NCBI RefSeq assembly: GCF_027922005.1
Contig: NZ_BSEV01000019.1
Coordinates: 1-64,000, forward strand
Length of the DNA: 64,000 nucleotides
Source: Streptosporangium carneum
GTDB lineage: Bacteria; Actinomycetota; Actinomycetes; Streptosporangiales; Streptosporangiaceae
Direction of reading: 5' to 3'
The translations under genes and the position numbers were made by a program. Within the stretch, counting starts at the first letter, position 1, and every line of letters begins with the position of its first letter. Of the stretch, positions 8,930 to 17,403 are shown piece by piece. The notes under the pieces are model-generated. The model saw only the letters and a list, made by a program, of their open reading frames with translations. It was not told the DNA's origin and did no database searches.

Positions 8930-9267
8930 CGGCTCATCAGGATGAGGACCATGGCCAGCACGGCCACGGCCGCCACGCCGTACCCGAGGAGAGGGGCGAG
9001 CGCGGGCTCCGGCAGCGGCGTTCCGCCGCGCAGGGCGCGCTGGACCCTGCGCCAGCGGGGGTAGGCCATCGCCGCGCACAGGGCGGAGAGCGAGACAAGG
9101 GTGAGCGCCAGCACGGTCCTCATCCAGGGGACGAAGACGTCGGCGGAGACGGCGGCCATGGCGACGCCGCCCGCGCTCAGCGCGAGCGACGTGCTCAGCC
9201 AGGTCAGGAAGGTGCGCTCGTTCGCGAGTGTGAATCGGGGGTCCGGTTCGTCCCGAGATGGGTCCAT
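8926..9267 (-). CDS. DUF202 membrane protein, paralogue
   Basis: 113 residues, same architecture: FTLANERTFLTWLSTSLALSAGG, then membrane segments around VLALTLVSLSALCAAMA and LLGYGVAAVAVLAMVLIL, with the conserved RWRRVQRAL between them. First gene of a two-gene DUF202 operon; such adjacent pairs are common in actinomycetes and may form a heteromer (inference). A TAACGT box 7 nt before the ATG suggests leaderless transcription. Confidence 0.85.
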   Translation of the reverse strand: MDPSRDEPDPRFTLANERTFLTWLSTSLALSAGGVAMAAVSADVFVPWMRTVLALTLVSLSALCAAMAYPRWRRVQRALRGGTPLPEPALAPLLGYGVAAVAVLAMVLILMSR

Positions 9268-9274
9268 ATTTGCG

Positions 9275-9280
9275 ACGTTA
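9275..9280 (-). promoter_or_regulatory. -10 box TAACGT for the DUF202 operon
   Basis: TAACGT on the minus strand, 7 nt before the ATG at 9267, with no ribosome site. Confidence 0.45.
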
Positions 9281-9412
9281 GTTCAACCATATTTCCCATC
9301 GAGAACTCGGGAATGCGCGAAACGCCCGCCCAGCCGACAGGAGGGCCTGCGGTCGAGAAGCCGGAGCGCAGGGGCCTTCTCCGGCCCGCCAGGGGCCGGG
9401 AGCCGTGAGGCC

Positions 9413-9814
9413 TCAGGCGCAGGCGCCGGTCAGCGTCTCGACCCACTTCACCGAGTCGTTCCCGAGCTTCTGCAGCGCGTCGACGGCGCTGTTGGCGTCG
9501 GTGACGTTCAGCTTCTCCAGGTTGGCGGCGATCCCGTCCGCGGCCTCCTTGAGCGTGGTGTTCGACGCCTTGTCCGCCAGCTCGCCGAGCTTCGTCGCTC
9601 CGTCGTTCAGCGCCTTGTCCATCGCGGCGGGGTCGTCGACCAGGCCGGTGACCTTCTTCACCGTGTCGGTGACGATGCCCGCGGCCTGCAGGCACTGCTG
9701 GGCCTTGTCGACGCCGTCGGAGACCTGCTGGAGCTCCGAGCACCCGGCGGTGAGAAGGACAGCGGCCAGCGCGGAGGCGGCGAGGGCGGGGATTCGTCGC
9801 GGAAGGGGTCGCAT
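9413..9814 (-). CDS. Small lipoprotein, unknown function
   Basis: 133 residues. Signal peptide with lipobox LLTAGC (Cys 25), then a predicted all-helical, charged mature domain of about 105 residues with two further Cys (QQCLQAAG near the start and GAC two residues from the end) that could form a disulfide. Heptad-like spacing in ADKASNTTLKEAADGIAANLEKL suggests a helical bundle. No family recognised. TAGGGT 6 nt upstream implies a leaderless transcript. Confidence 0.75.
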   Translation of the reverse strand: MRPLPRRIPALAASALAAVLLTAGCSELQQVSDGVDKAQQCLQAAGIVTDTVKKVTGLVDDPAAMDKALNDGATKLGELADKASNTTLKEAADGIAANLEKLNVTDANSAVDALQKLGNDSVKWVETLTGACA

Positions 9815-10187
9815 ACCCAGACCCTACCCAACGAGGCCGTACCGCAGGCGGCGCCGTGCCCTGCCTGTTATCTCGGTGTTCCGGCACCCGTCGTCGCTCC
9901 GGCGGGCGCCGGAGGGCACAGAGGACCCATAGGGCACAGAGTAAAGTGAATCGACCCTTATACCGTTATTGAGCACTCCGTTCTGCGGTCCGTCGCCGAG
10001 AACGACACCGCCGACCGTCACGGAAGACGGCGAACCGGCACGCCGCGGCCGCCCGGGGAGACGGCCGCCGGGAACGGCGTGTCAGGAACCGCGCGGTGAG
10101 AGCGTCCGCCGGGTCGGCGGGCGGCGACCGGGTGGGAGCACGGCTCCGGCCGTACGATCACCGTCGGAAAACAACACGAGGGGGAAC
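9815..10187. other. Intergenic region, divergent promoters
   Basis: 373 bp between the lipoprotein (minus) and UBP zinc-finger gene (plus). Contains the TAGGGT box of the lipoprotein (9821-9826) and an AT-richer stretch around 9940-9970 (CCCTTATACCGTTATTGAGC). The rest is G+C-rich with no gene or clear hairpin. Confidence 0.5.
9821..9826 (-). promoter_or_regulatory. -10 box TAGGGT for the small lipoprotein
   Basis: TAGGGT on the minus strand, 6 nt before the ATG at 9814; no ribosome site seen. Confidence 0.45.
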
Positions 10188-10445
10188 ATGTCCACCTGCG
10201 CCCACATCACGCAAGCCCAGAACCCGTCTCCTCGCACCCCCGAGGGATGCGAGGAGTGTCTCGCGACCGGAGGAAGCTGGGTCCACCTGCGCAAATGCCT
10301 CTCGTGCGGGCACGTCGGCTGCTGCGACTCCTCGCCCGGCAAGCACGCGACCGCCCACTTCAAGGAGATCGACCACCCGGTCGTCGCCTCCTTCGAACCG
10401 GGTGAGAACTGGCGGTGGTGCTACCTCGACAACGTCATCGGTTAG
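10188..10445 (+). CDS. UBP-type zinc finger protein
   Basis: 85 residues from ATG 10188, with GAGGGGG 4 nt upstream. Nearly the whole protein is a ZnF-UBP domain: CAHI, GCEECLATGGSWVHLRKCLSCGHVGCC (split here as CEEC, RKCLSCGHVGCCD), HATAHFKEIDHPVVAS and a terminal GENWRWCYLDN. In eukaryotes this fold binds the C-terminal Gly-Gly of ubiquitin; actinomycetes carry stand-alone or antiporter-fused versions of unknown ligand. Its stop codon overlaps that of the convergent Na+/H+ antiporter by 4 bp, matching the frequent association of the two in actinomycetes (recalled, not checked). Confidence 0.9.
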   Translation: MSTCAHITQAQNPSPRTPEGCEECLATGGSWVHLRKCLSCGHVGCCDSSPGKHATAHFKEIDHPVVASFEPGENWRWCYLDNVIG

Positions 10446-12025
10446 TCGCGCTCCAGGGTGGCCTCTTCGAAGTCGAGCTCGTGCATGACCCTGTTGAGCA
10501 CCTCGTCGTCGATGCGGCCCTCGTCCCTGAGACGCACGAACACCTCGCGCCCCGCCGCCAGCATCTCCCTGCGCAGACGGCGGTAGACGGTGCTCGGCGT
10601 CTCCTCGCCCTGCGGCCCCGTGCCGCCGCCGAGGCGCTCCCAGGCGGTGAGCGCCCGGCGTTCGGCCCGTGACCTGAGCTGCTCCACGACCTCCTGGTGC
10701 ACGTCGGCGACGCCTTCGGCGACCAGCTCCTCGAGACGGGCGAGCTCGGCGTCCGCCGCCGCCTGCTGGGCCGCGGCCTCGGAGAGGTTGTCGTTGAAGA
10801 TCTCCTCCTGGTTGGAGATCCTCAGCCGGCGGATGAGCATGGGGAACGACAGCCCCTGGACCAGCAGGGTGCCGATCACCACGACGAACGTGAGGAAGAG
10901 CAGCGTGGCCCGCCCGGGGAAGTCCGGCGGGATGGCGAAGGCGGCGGCCAGGGAGACCACTCCGCGCATGCCCGCCCAGCTGACGATGGTCACGTTCTGC
11001 CAGGACGGGGCGTGCGGCTCGCGCCCGCGCACCCTCTTGGACAGGATCCGGGGAAGGTAGATGCTGGGCACGACCCAGACGATCCTGGAGAGCACCACGG
11101 CCGCGAAGACCGCCAGCGCCATTCCGGCGAGCTTCCAGGGGTCGGCCCCCTGCAGCGCTCCCATGACCGGCCACAGCTGCAGGCCGATCAGCGCGAAGAC
11201 GATCGTCTCCAGGAAGAAGTCCGCGACCCGCCAGACGGCGTCGGACAGCAGGCGGGTCCCGAAGGCCGCGCGGGGCATGCGGTGGCCGATGTAGAGGCCG
11301 ACGATCACCACGGCGATCACGCCGGAGACGTGGACGGACTCGGCCGCCAGGTAGACGCCGAACGGGATGAGCAGCATGATGGTGTTCTCGACCAGCGCGT
11401 CCCGCAGCCTCACCAGTATCCACGCCAGGCACCAGGCGAGCACGAGCCCGACCGCCACACCGCCCGCCGCCGAGTAGAGGAACCTGCCCGCGGCGTCCAG
11501 CCAGCTGATCCCCTCTCCGAGCGCGGCGGCGACGGCCACCCGGTAGGCGGTGAGCGCGGTGGCGTCGTTGAAGAGACTCTCCCCGACCAGGATGGCGACC
11601 ACCTTGCGGGGCAGCCCGAGCCTGCGGGCCACCGCGACCGCGGCGACCGCGTCGGGCGGCGCCACGATCGCGCCGAGCGCGAACGCGGCGGCCAGCGGCA
11701 GGGAGGGCAGGAGCAGGTGGACGACCCAGCCGATGACCAGGGTGGTGAACAGCACCAGCCCGATCGACAGCAACGCGACCGGGCGGCGCACCGCCTTGAG
11801 CCTCAGGTAGGAGCTGTCGATGGCGGCGGAGTAGAGCAGCGGCGGCAGGAACACCAGCAGGACCAGCTCGGGGTCGAGCTCGTATCCCGGCACCAGCGGC
11901 GACAGCACCAGGCCCGCCAGCACCAGCAGCAGCGGAGAGGGCCACCCCTTGCGCCTGGCCACCGCGGCCACCGCGATCGCGATGATCGGGACGATCAGAA
12001 GCTGCACGGCTGACGCCTGATTCAT
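10442..12025 (-). CDS. CPA1-family Na+/H+ antiporter
   Basis: 527 residues. Twelve or so membrane segments in the first ~410 residues: LIVPIIAIAVAAVA, PLLLVLAGLVLSPLVPG, VLLVFLPPLLYSAA (amiloride-site-like motif), FALGAIVAPPDAVAAVAV (TM with conserved Asp) and ILVGESLFNDATAL (the ND ion-binding pair), typical of NhaP/CPA1 exchangers. The C-terminal ~110 residues are a charged cytosolic helical domain. ATG 12025 is chosen because GAGGAG lies 4 nt upstream; an earlier TTG lacks a site. Exchanges cytosolic Na+ for H+ to control pH and sodium. Converges on the UBP zinc-finger gene. Confidence 0.9.
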   Translation of the reverse strand: MNQASAVQLLIVPIIAIAVAAVARRKGWPSPLLLVLAGLVLSPLVPGYELDPELVLLVFLPPLLYSAAIDSSYLRLKAVRRPVALLSIGLVLFTTLVIGWVVHLLLPSLPLAAAFALGAIVAPPDAVAAVAVARRLGLPRKVVAILVGESLFNDATALTAYRVAVAAALGEGISWLDAAGRFLYSAAGGVAVGLVLAWCLAWILVRLRDALVENTIMLLIPFGVYLAAESVHVSGVIAVVIVGLYIGHRMPRAAFGTRLLSDAVWRVADFFLETIVFALIGLQLWPVMGALQGADPWKLAGMALAVFAAVVLSRIVWVVPSIYLPRILSKRVRGREPHAPSWQNVTIVSWAGMRGVVSLAAAFAIPPDFPGRATLLFLTFVVVIGTLLVQGLSFPMLIRRLRISNQEEIFNDNLSEAAAQQAAADAELARLEELVAEGVADVHQEVVEQLRSRAERRALTAWERLGGGTGPQGEETPSTVYRRLRREMLAAGREVFVRLRDEGRIDDEVLNRVMHELDFEEATLERD

Positions 12026-12100
12026 CCCACTCCTCAACCGCTTGCGAGTGCTCAGACTACGGCAGGGCCTCCACTGCCCTGACGCGCACCCGGGCGCGGC

Positions 12101-13639
12101 TCACCAGTCGCGGCGCTCCTCCCGCTCGTCGTAGCGCTGCTCGGGACGCGGGCGCTGGTCGGACTGCTGTCCTCCGAAGATGCCCAGCGGGTCGGAGGGG
12201 TCCACCTCCTGCTGGTAGGCGGGCGGTGAGCCGTACAGGTCGCGCAGGTCCGCCGGGTGCCCCGCCTGGGGGGCGGGCTGCACGGGCTGCTGGGCGCCGA
12301 AGGCGTAGGGGTCGGGCTGGGAGGGGGCGGGATAGCCGTAGGAGTCGGGCTGTCCCGCGGGGTAGGGGGTCTGCTGGGCGGGGAAGCCCGAGGGGTCGGT
12401 CGACTGCCCGGTCGTGGCGTAGGGGTCGGGGACCGCCTGCTGGGGCGAGGGCGGGAACTGGTCGACGAACTGGTCGATGCGAGGCGTGAAGGAGCCTCCG
12501 GGACGCTGCCTGACGTTCTGGGTGGCGTAGGGGTCCGCGGCCTGCTGGGGCGGCGCGCCGTACGGGTCCGGCTGCTGGGGCGGCGCGCCGTACGGATCCG
12601 GCTGCTGGGACGGCAGACCGTAGGCGTCGGGCTGCTGGCCCTGGGCGGGCATGCCGTACGGGTCGGGTCTGTGCCCCTGCTGCGCGAACGGGTCGGAGTG
12701 CTGGCCCTGCGGCGCGAACGGGTCGGGCTGCTGAGGCGGCGCGCCATAGGGGTCCGGCTGCCGGCCCTGCGGCGCGCCGTACGGGTCCGGCTGCTGGGGC
12801 GGCGCGCCGTAGGGGTCCGGCTGCCCGGGCATGCCGTACGGGTCGGCGGGCCTGTGCCCCTGCTGCGCGAACGGGTCGGGCTGCTGGCCCTGCGGCGCGA
12901 ATGGGTCGGGCTGCTGAGGCGGCGCGCCATAGGGGTCCGGCTGCCGGCCCTGCGGCGCGCCGTACGGATCCGGCTGCTGGGGCGGCGCGCCGTAGAGGTC
13001 GGGCTGCTGCTGGGGCGGGTAGAGGTCGCCGGGCATCTGGTAGGCGGGCTCCCCCGGGCCGGGGCCGAGCGGCTCGACGGGCTGCGGCTGCCCGTAGGAC
13101 AGGGAGTCGTTGACGATCATGTTCTCCCGCGGCACCGCGTCGGCGTGACCGTATCCCGCGGCGCGCTCCTGGGACCGGTCCAAAGGCGGCACGCCCCCGC
13201 GCGCGACGAGCACGTCGGTGGGGCTGAGCGCCGCGACCGGGCGCTGCTCCTCCGCCGCCGGGACGACCTGGGTGGCCGCCGGGTCGGAGTACTGCTGCTG
13301 GCCCGCGTAGTCCTCGGGACGCGGCCGGGCGTACTGTCCGGTGCCGGGAAACTCCCCGTGGTCCTGGTAGGTCGCCTGGTCCGTCGGGTGGCCGTGCTCG
13401 CCGACCTCGTCGGGGTACTGGCCTCCCGCCTCGACGAAACCCTCGTCGAGGGTGTCGACCAGCCGCCCGACGTCGTTCATGGGCATGCGGAAACTGGCGG
13501 TGCACATCTCTCCGCGCCACAGGCTCAGCACCAGGGTGCCTTCGTGCCAGGTGACCCGGAGCACCCGCTCCTGGCCACGCTCGTCAAAGAACACTTCGCC
13601 GAACGACGGCAATGGGACAACTTCCGACATGGAGGACAT
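12101..13639 (-). CDS. Repeat protein with QPDPYGAP low-complexity tail
   Basis: 512 residues. The first ~75 form a compact domain (VFFDERGQERVLRVTWHEG, LSLWRGEMCTASFRMP, RLVDTLDEGF) found at the N-terminus of actinobacterial hypothetical proteins. The remainder is disordered: from about residue 205 it is built of 8-12-residue units (QPDPYGAPPQ, QPDPFAPQGQ, GHRPDPYGMP), with a ~45-residue block present twice. No signal or membrane segment, so probably cytosolic. Pro/Gln/Tyr-rich tails of this kind often drive multivalent binding or phase separation, but that is inference. First start is ATG 13639; ATG 13630 is also possible. Confidence 0.8.
   Translation of the reverse strand: MSSMSEVVPLPSFGEVFFDERGQERVLRVTWHEGTLVLSLWRGEMCTASFRMPMNDVGRLVDTLDEGFVEAGGQYPDEVGEHGHPTDQATYQDHGEFPGTGQYARPRPEDYAGQQQYSDPAATQVVPAAEEQRPVAALSPTDVLVARGGVPPLDRSQERAAGYGHADAVPRENMIVNDSLSYGQPQPVEPLGPGPGEPAYQMPGDLYPPQQQPDLYGAPPQQPDPYGAPQGRQPDPYGAPPQQPDPFAPQGQQPDPFAQQGHRPADPYGMPGQPDPYGAPPQQPDPYGAPQGRQPDPYGAPPQQPDPFAPQGQHSDPFAQQGHRPDPYGMPAQGQQPDAYGLPSQQPDPYGAPPQQPDPYGAPPQQAADPYATQNVRQRPGGSFTPRIDQFVDQFPPSPQQAVPDPYATTGQSTDPSGFPAQQTPYPAGQPDSYGYPAPSQPDPYAFGAQQPVQPAPQAGHPADLRDLYGSPPAYQQEVDPSDPLGIFGGQQSDQRPRPEQRYDEREERRDW
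12510..13020. repeat. In-gene tandem repeat region (30-36 bp units, duplicated block)
   Basis: Units like GGCGCGCCGTACGGGTCCGG recur about fifteen times; a block of roughly 135 bp appears twice (about 12650-12790 and 12830-12970) with few differences, indicating recent internal duplication. All changes keep the reading frame. Confidence 0.85.
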
Positions 13640-13895
13640 CGTGCGCTAACCAGCCTTTATTCGTCCACTCAACCTCGGGAAACCCTACCGAACCGGTCTT
13701 TCCGTCCCCACCTACCGTCTAGGTAATACCAAGACGACGATCTTCTTCGACCTGTCGAGGTTCGGTGATCCGGATGATCCAGCCAAGTTTGCCACGCGAC
13801 AGGAGCCTCACGTTCCGGAATACCGGGATGCGTCCACGAGGTGACTCCCCGGAGCCAGCCGCGATTGTCGGAGGAAGCCGGTACGGTTGGCTGTC

Positions 13896-15938
13896 GTGCC
13901 GACCGACTCCATCGCTCCCGCTGAAGACGTCTCCTCGACGGCGCCCTCCACGGCGCCCCCCGAGGTGGAAACGCCCCCGGTCGAGGAGTTGCTGAGCACC
14001 GCCGTCGCGGCGGTCGGCGGGGTCGAGCGCCCCGGCCAGATCGAGATGGTGCGGGCGGTCGAGCGCGCGATCCGCTCCGGCGACCACCTCGCGGTCCAGG
14101 CCGGCACCGGCACCGGCAAGTCCCTGGCCTACCTGATCCCGTCGATACGGCACGCGATGACCTCCAAGGGCGCCGTGGTCGTCTCCACGGCCACCATCGC
14201 GCTGCAGCGCCAGCTCGTGGACCGCGACCTGCCCCGGCTCTCCGAGGCGCTCGCCCCGCAGCTGCCCCACCAGCCCACGTTCGCCATCCTCAAGGGCCGC
14301 CGCAACTACCTGTGCCGTTACAAGGCCAGTGCGGGATGGCCCGACGACGAGCAGGACCAGCTCTTCGAGCCGCGCGAGGTCGGCGCGACCGGACGGATGG
14401 TCCAGCGCATCCAGGAGTGGGCGCAGGAGACCGAGACCGGCGACCGTGACGAGCTCGTGCCCGGCGTCAACGAGCAGGCGTGGCGGCAGTTCTCGGTGAG
14501 CGCCAGGGAGTGCCTGGGCGCGACCCGCTGCCCGAGCGGCATGGAGTGCTTCGCCGAGCTGGCGCGTGCCCGCGCGGGCGAGTCCGACATCGTCGTCACC
14601 AACCACGCGCTGCTGGCCATCGACGCCATGGAGGACATCCCCCTGCTGCCCGAGCACGAGGTGGTCGTGGTCGACGAGGCCCACGAGCTGGTCGACAGGG
14701 TGACCTCCGTCGTCAGCGGCGAGCTGTCGGAGGGCATGGTCGCGCTGGCGGTGCGCCGGGTCGGGCGCCTCATCGAGCAGGCGATCTCCGACCGGCTCAT
14801 GGAGGCCGGAGAGGACCTCAAGGCCCTGCTCGCCGCCGCGCCCGCGGGCCGCCTCGACGAGCTCCCCCAGGTGCTCGGGCTGACGCTGGCCCTGGTCCGC
14901 GACGCGGCGTGGGCCTGCATCACCGCGATGGGCCCCAGGACCGGCGGGGACAAGGACGACCCGGAGAGCGCCGGGCTGCGCAAGGCGGCCTTCACCGCCC
15001 TCGACGAGATCCACGACACCGCGCAGCGCATGCTTGACGCGTTCGGCCACGCGGAGGAGGTGGACAGGGCCGAGGTGGTCTGGCTGGAGGCGGCCACCGA
15101 CCGGCGTCCGCCCCTGCTGCGGATCGCCCCGCTCACCGTGGCGGGGATGCTCCGCGACAAGCTCTTCGGCGACCGTACGGTGGTCCTGACCTCCGCCACG
15201 CTCGCCCTGGGCGGGGCCTTCGACGGCCTGGCCCGTCAGTGGGGCCTCGGCGGCGGGAAGGACGGCAAGGCGGGCTGGACTGGGCTGGACGTCGGTTCCC
15301 CCTTCGACCATCCGCGCAGCGGCATCCTCTACATCGCCAAGCACCTGCCCCAGCCAGGCCGCGACGGACTGCCCGAGGCCTACCTCGAGGAGATCACCGA
15401 GCTGATCGAGGCCGCGGGAGGCCGGACCCTCGGCCTGTTCTCCTCGATGCGCGCGGCCAAGGCCGCCACGGAGGCGCTGCGGGAAAGGCTCAGCGTGCCG
15501 CTGCTCTGCCAGGGCGACGACTCCACGATGCAGCTGGTCAAGCAGTTCGCCGAGGACGAGCCGACCTGCCTGTTCGGCACCCTGTCCCTGTGGCAGGGGG
15601 TGGACGTGCCCGGTCCCTCCCTGCGGCTGGTCATCATCGACCGCATCCCGTTCCCCCGTCCTGACGACCCGCTGAGCTCGGCCCGCCAGCGTCACGTCAC
15701 CGCCAAGGGCGGCAACGGCTTCATGTCGGTCGCCGCGACCCACGCCGCCCTGCTGCTCGCCCAGGGCGCGGGCCGCCTGCTGCGCAGCCAGCATGACAAG
15801 GGCGTGGTCGCGGTCCTGGACCCCCGCCTCGCCACCGCCCGCTACGCCGGTTTCCTGCGCGACTCCCTGCCGCCCTTCTGGCCCACCAACGACCCGCTCA
15901 AGGTCCGCGACGCGCTCAAGCGGCTCGGAACGGCGTAG
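13896..15938 (+). CDS. DinG/XPD-like ATP-dependent DNA helicase
   Basis: 680 residues from GTG. Walker A QAGTGTGKS (68-76), four Cys in the XPD-type iron-sulfur arrangement (C139, C205, C211, C217), VVVVDEAH Walker B/DEAH box (256-262), TSATLALGGAF, and motif VI QGAGRLLRS. This marks a 5'-3' superfamily 2 iron-sulfur helicase of the DinG type acting in DNA repair or removal of R-loops and other structures. Start choice: TACGGT 8 nt before GTG 13896 fits the leaderless pattern of this genome; TTG 13887 with GAGGAAG 9 nt upstream is the alternative. Stand-alone gene. Confidence 0.92.
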   Translation: MPTDSIAPAEDVSSTAPSTAPPEVETPPVEELLSTAVAAVGGVERPGQIEMVRAVERAIRSGDHLAVQAGTGTGKSLAYLIPSIRHAMTSKGAVVVSTATIALQRQLVDRDLPRLSEALAPQLPHQPTFAILKGRRNYLCRYKASAGWPDDEQDQLFEPREVGATGRMVQRIQEWAQETETGDRDELVPGVNEQAWRQFSVSARECLGATRCPSGMECFAELARARAGESDIVVTNHALLAIDAMEDIPLLPEHEVVVVDEAHELVDRVTSVVSGELSEGMVALAVRRVGRLIEQAISDRLMEAGEDLKALLAAAPAGRLDELPQVLGLTLALVRDAAWACITAMGPRTGGDKDDPESAGLRKAAFTALDEIHDTAQRMLDAFGHAEEVDRAEVVWLEAATDRRPPLLRIAPLTVAGMLRDKLFGDRTVVLTSATLALGGAFDGLARQWGLGGGKDGKAGWTGLDVGSPFDHPRSGILYIAKHLPQPGRDGLPEAYLEEITELIEAAGGRTLGLFSSMRAAKAATEALRERLSVPLLCQGDDSTMQLVKQFAEDEPTCLFGTLSLWQGVDVPGPSLRLVIIDRIPFPRPDDPLSSARQRHVTAKGGNGFMSVAATHAALLLAQGAGRLLRSQHDKGVVAVLDPRLATARYAGFLRDSLPPFWPTNDPLKVRDALKRLGTA

Positions 15939-16085
15939 TCAGGCCGCTCCGGGCCGGAGAGCGCGCGGTCACGCCGCTCAGAGACGGGCCGTGCGCCCTG
16001 CCACTCGGTCGGGATACGGAGCGCGATCACGCCGCTCGGGGCCTGGAGAGCACACGGTCACGCCGTCCGGGGCCCGGGCCACGCG
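15939..16085. repeat. Degenerate GGTCACGCCGCTC repeats
   Basis: Four to five copies of a ~20-bp unit resembling GGTCACGCCGCTCGGGGCC at about 15939, 15967, 16024 and 16056, between the convergent dinG and SGNH genes. No coding potential; may act in termination. Confidence 0.6.
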
Positions 16086-16102
16086 CTTGCCCGCCCGGGT
16101 GG

Positions 16103-16879
16103 TCAGCCGAAGACGTCCAGGTCAGGACGCTTGGGGTCGAGGCCGTCGCCGGAGGAGCGCCCGCGCAGGCGGCGGACGACCCAGGGCCCGAGATGCTCAC
16201 GGACCCACCGGGCGTCCTCACGACGCCTGATCCCGGGGTCGACCCGCTCACGCGGCGGCCAGGCCCTGCGCCATTCGTCGTCGCATTCGATCCCGAGCAC
16301 GTCGCACACCTTGGCGGCCACCATCCGGTGCCCCTCCTCGTTCATGTGCAGGCGGTCGTCGCTCCAGGCGCGCCAGTCGCGCAGGCCCTGCATCGACCAC
16401 TGGTCGACCAGGTGGCAGCCGTGCAGGTCGGCGATGGACCGGACGTGCATGTAGAAGATCGCGAACGTGCCGCGGGCGCGGCGCATGATCGGGAAGTCTC
16501 GCGGGTCGACGCCGGTGAACAGCAGCACCTCGGCACCGGTGGCCCGCAGCGACCGTACGGCTCCCGCCAGTTTCTTGGCCATCCGGTCGGGGTCGCTGCC
16601 GGGACGGAGCAGGTCGTTCCCCCCGGCGCAGAGGCTGACCAGGTCGGGCCGCATCCTGACCGCCCGCGGGACCTGGTGCTCGACGACCTGGTCGATGAGC
16701 TTGCCCCGCACCGCGAGGTTGGCGTAGCGGAACTCCGGGTCGAGGGCGGCCAGCCGCTCGGCGACCCGGTCGGCCCAGCCCCGGTGACGCCCCCGTCCCA
16801 TGCCCGCGCCGCCGGGGGCGGGGTCGTTCAGGCCCTCGGTGAAGCTGTCGCCCAGGGCGACGAAGGAGCGGTAGCTCAC
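16103..16879 (-). CDS. SGNH/GDSL-family hydrolase
   Basis: 258 residues. Block I FVALGDSFTEG (Ser12 nucleophile), Gly in LAVRGKLI, block III AGGNDLL (Asn) and block V SDDRLHMNEEGH (Asp/His) give a full SGNH set. No signal peptide, so an intracellular esterase or lipase-like enzyme of unknown substrate. The last ~55 residues are Arg-rich. The ATG lies only 7 bp after the aroQ stop, so the gene is probably the last one of the aroCKBQ transcript. Confidence 0.88.
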   Translation of the reverse strand: MSYRSFVALGDSFTEGLNDPAPGGAGMGRGRHRGWADRVAERLAALDPEFRYANLAVRGKLIDQVVEHQVPRAVRMRPDLVSLCAGGNDLLRPGSDPDRMAKKLAGAVRSLRATGAEVLLFTGVDPRDFPIMRRARGTFAIFYMHVRSIADLHGCHLVDQWSMQGLRDWRAWSDDRLHMNEEGHRMVAAKVCDVLGIECDDEWRRAWPPRERVDPGIRRREDARWVREHLGPWVVRRLRGRSSGDGLDPKRPDLDVFG

Positions 16880-16886
16880 CGCGGCC

Positions 16887-17321
16887 TCACTGTGCGATCT
16901 CCGCGACGGCCTGCAGGGCGAGAACGTAGGACCTCAGCCCGAATCCCGCGATGGTGCCGGTGGCCACGGCCGCGACCACCGAGGTGTGCCGGAACTCCTC
17001 GCGGGCGGCCGGGTTGGAGATGTGCACCTCGATCAGGGGCGCGGTGCGCTGGGCGATGGCGTCGCGCAGCGCGTAGGAGTAGTGGGTGAAGGCGGCGGGG
17101 TTCAGGACCACCGGGACCCGGCCGTCGGCCGCCTCGTGCAGCCAGGCGATCATCTCGGCCTCGTCGTCGGTCTGTCTGACCTCCACGGACAGGCCCAGCT
17201 CCCTGCCCGTGTCGCGGCAGAGCGCGGTCAGGTCGGCCAGCGTCTCGGCGCCGTAGACGTCCGGCTCCCTGGTGCCGAGCCGCGACAGGTTGGGGCCGTT
17301 GAGAACGTACACGGATCTCAT
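16887..17321 (-). CDS. aroQ: Type II 3-dehydroquinate dehydratase
   Basis: 144 residues, normal for the type II enzyme. VLNGPNLSRLGTREPDVYG holds the lid Arg and the catalytic Tyr, VLNPAAFTHYSYALRDAI and IEVHISNPAAREEFRHTS contain the active-site Asn and His. Converts 3-dehydroquinate to 3-dehydroshikimate, step 3 of the shikimate pathway. ATG 17321 is picked by family alignment; an in-frame GTG 12 nt upstream is possible. Follows aroB by 82 bp in the same operon. Confidence 0.93.
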   Translation of the reverse strand: MRSVYVLNGPNLSRLGTREPDVYGAETLADLTALCRDTGRELGLSVEVRQTDDEAEMIAWLHEAADGRVPVVLNPAAFTHYSYALRDAIAQRTAPLIEVHISNPAAREEFRHTSVVAAVATGTIAGFGLRSYVLALQAVAEIAQ

Positions 17322-17403
17322 CTGCTCACTCACCGCTCTCGACCGGCCGCGTGCCTCCCGCGGCTCCTGTGTGCCTCGCCCGCCCTCCGAAAGACCGCCG
17401 CCC

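Noticed and set aside
10158..11945. Second long frame overlapping the antiporter on the same strand
   Set aside because: Arg/Ala-rich out-of-frame reading of the antiporter; typical high-G+C artefact.
15939..16085. CRISPR-like repeats
   Set aside because: Repeats are degenerate, unequal in spacing and without unique spacers; no cas genes.
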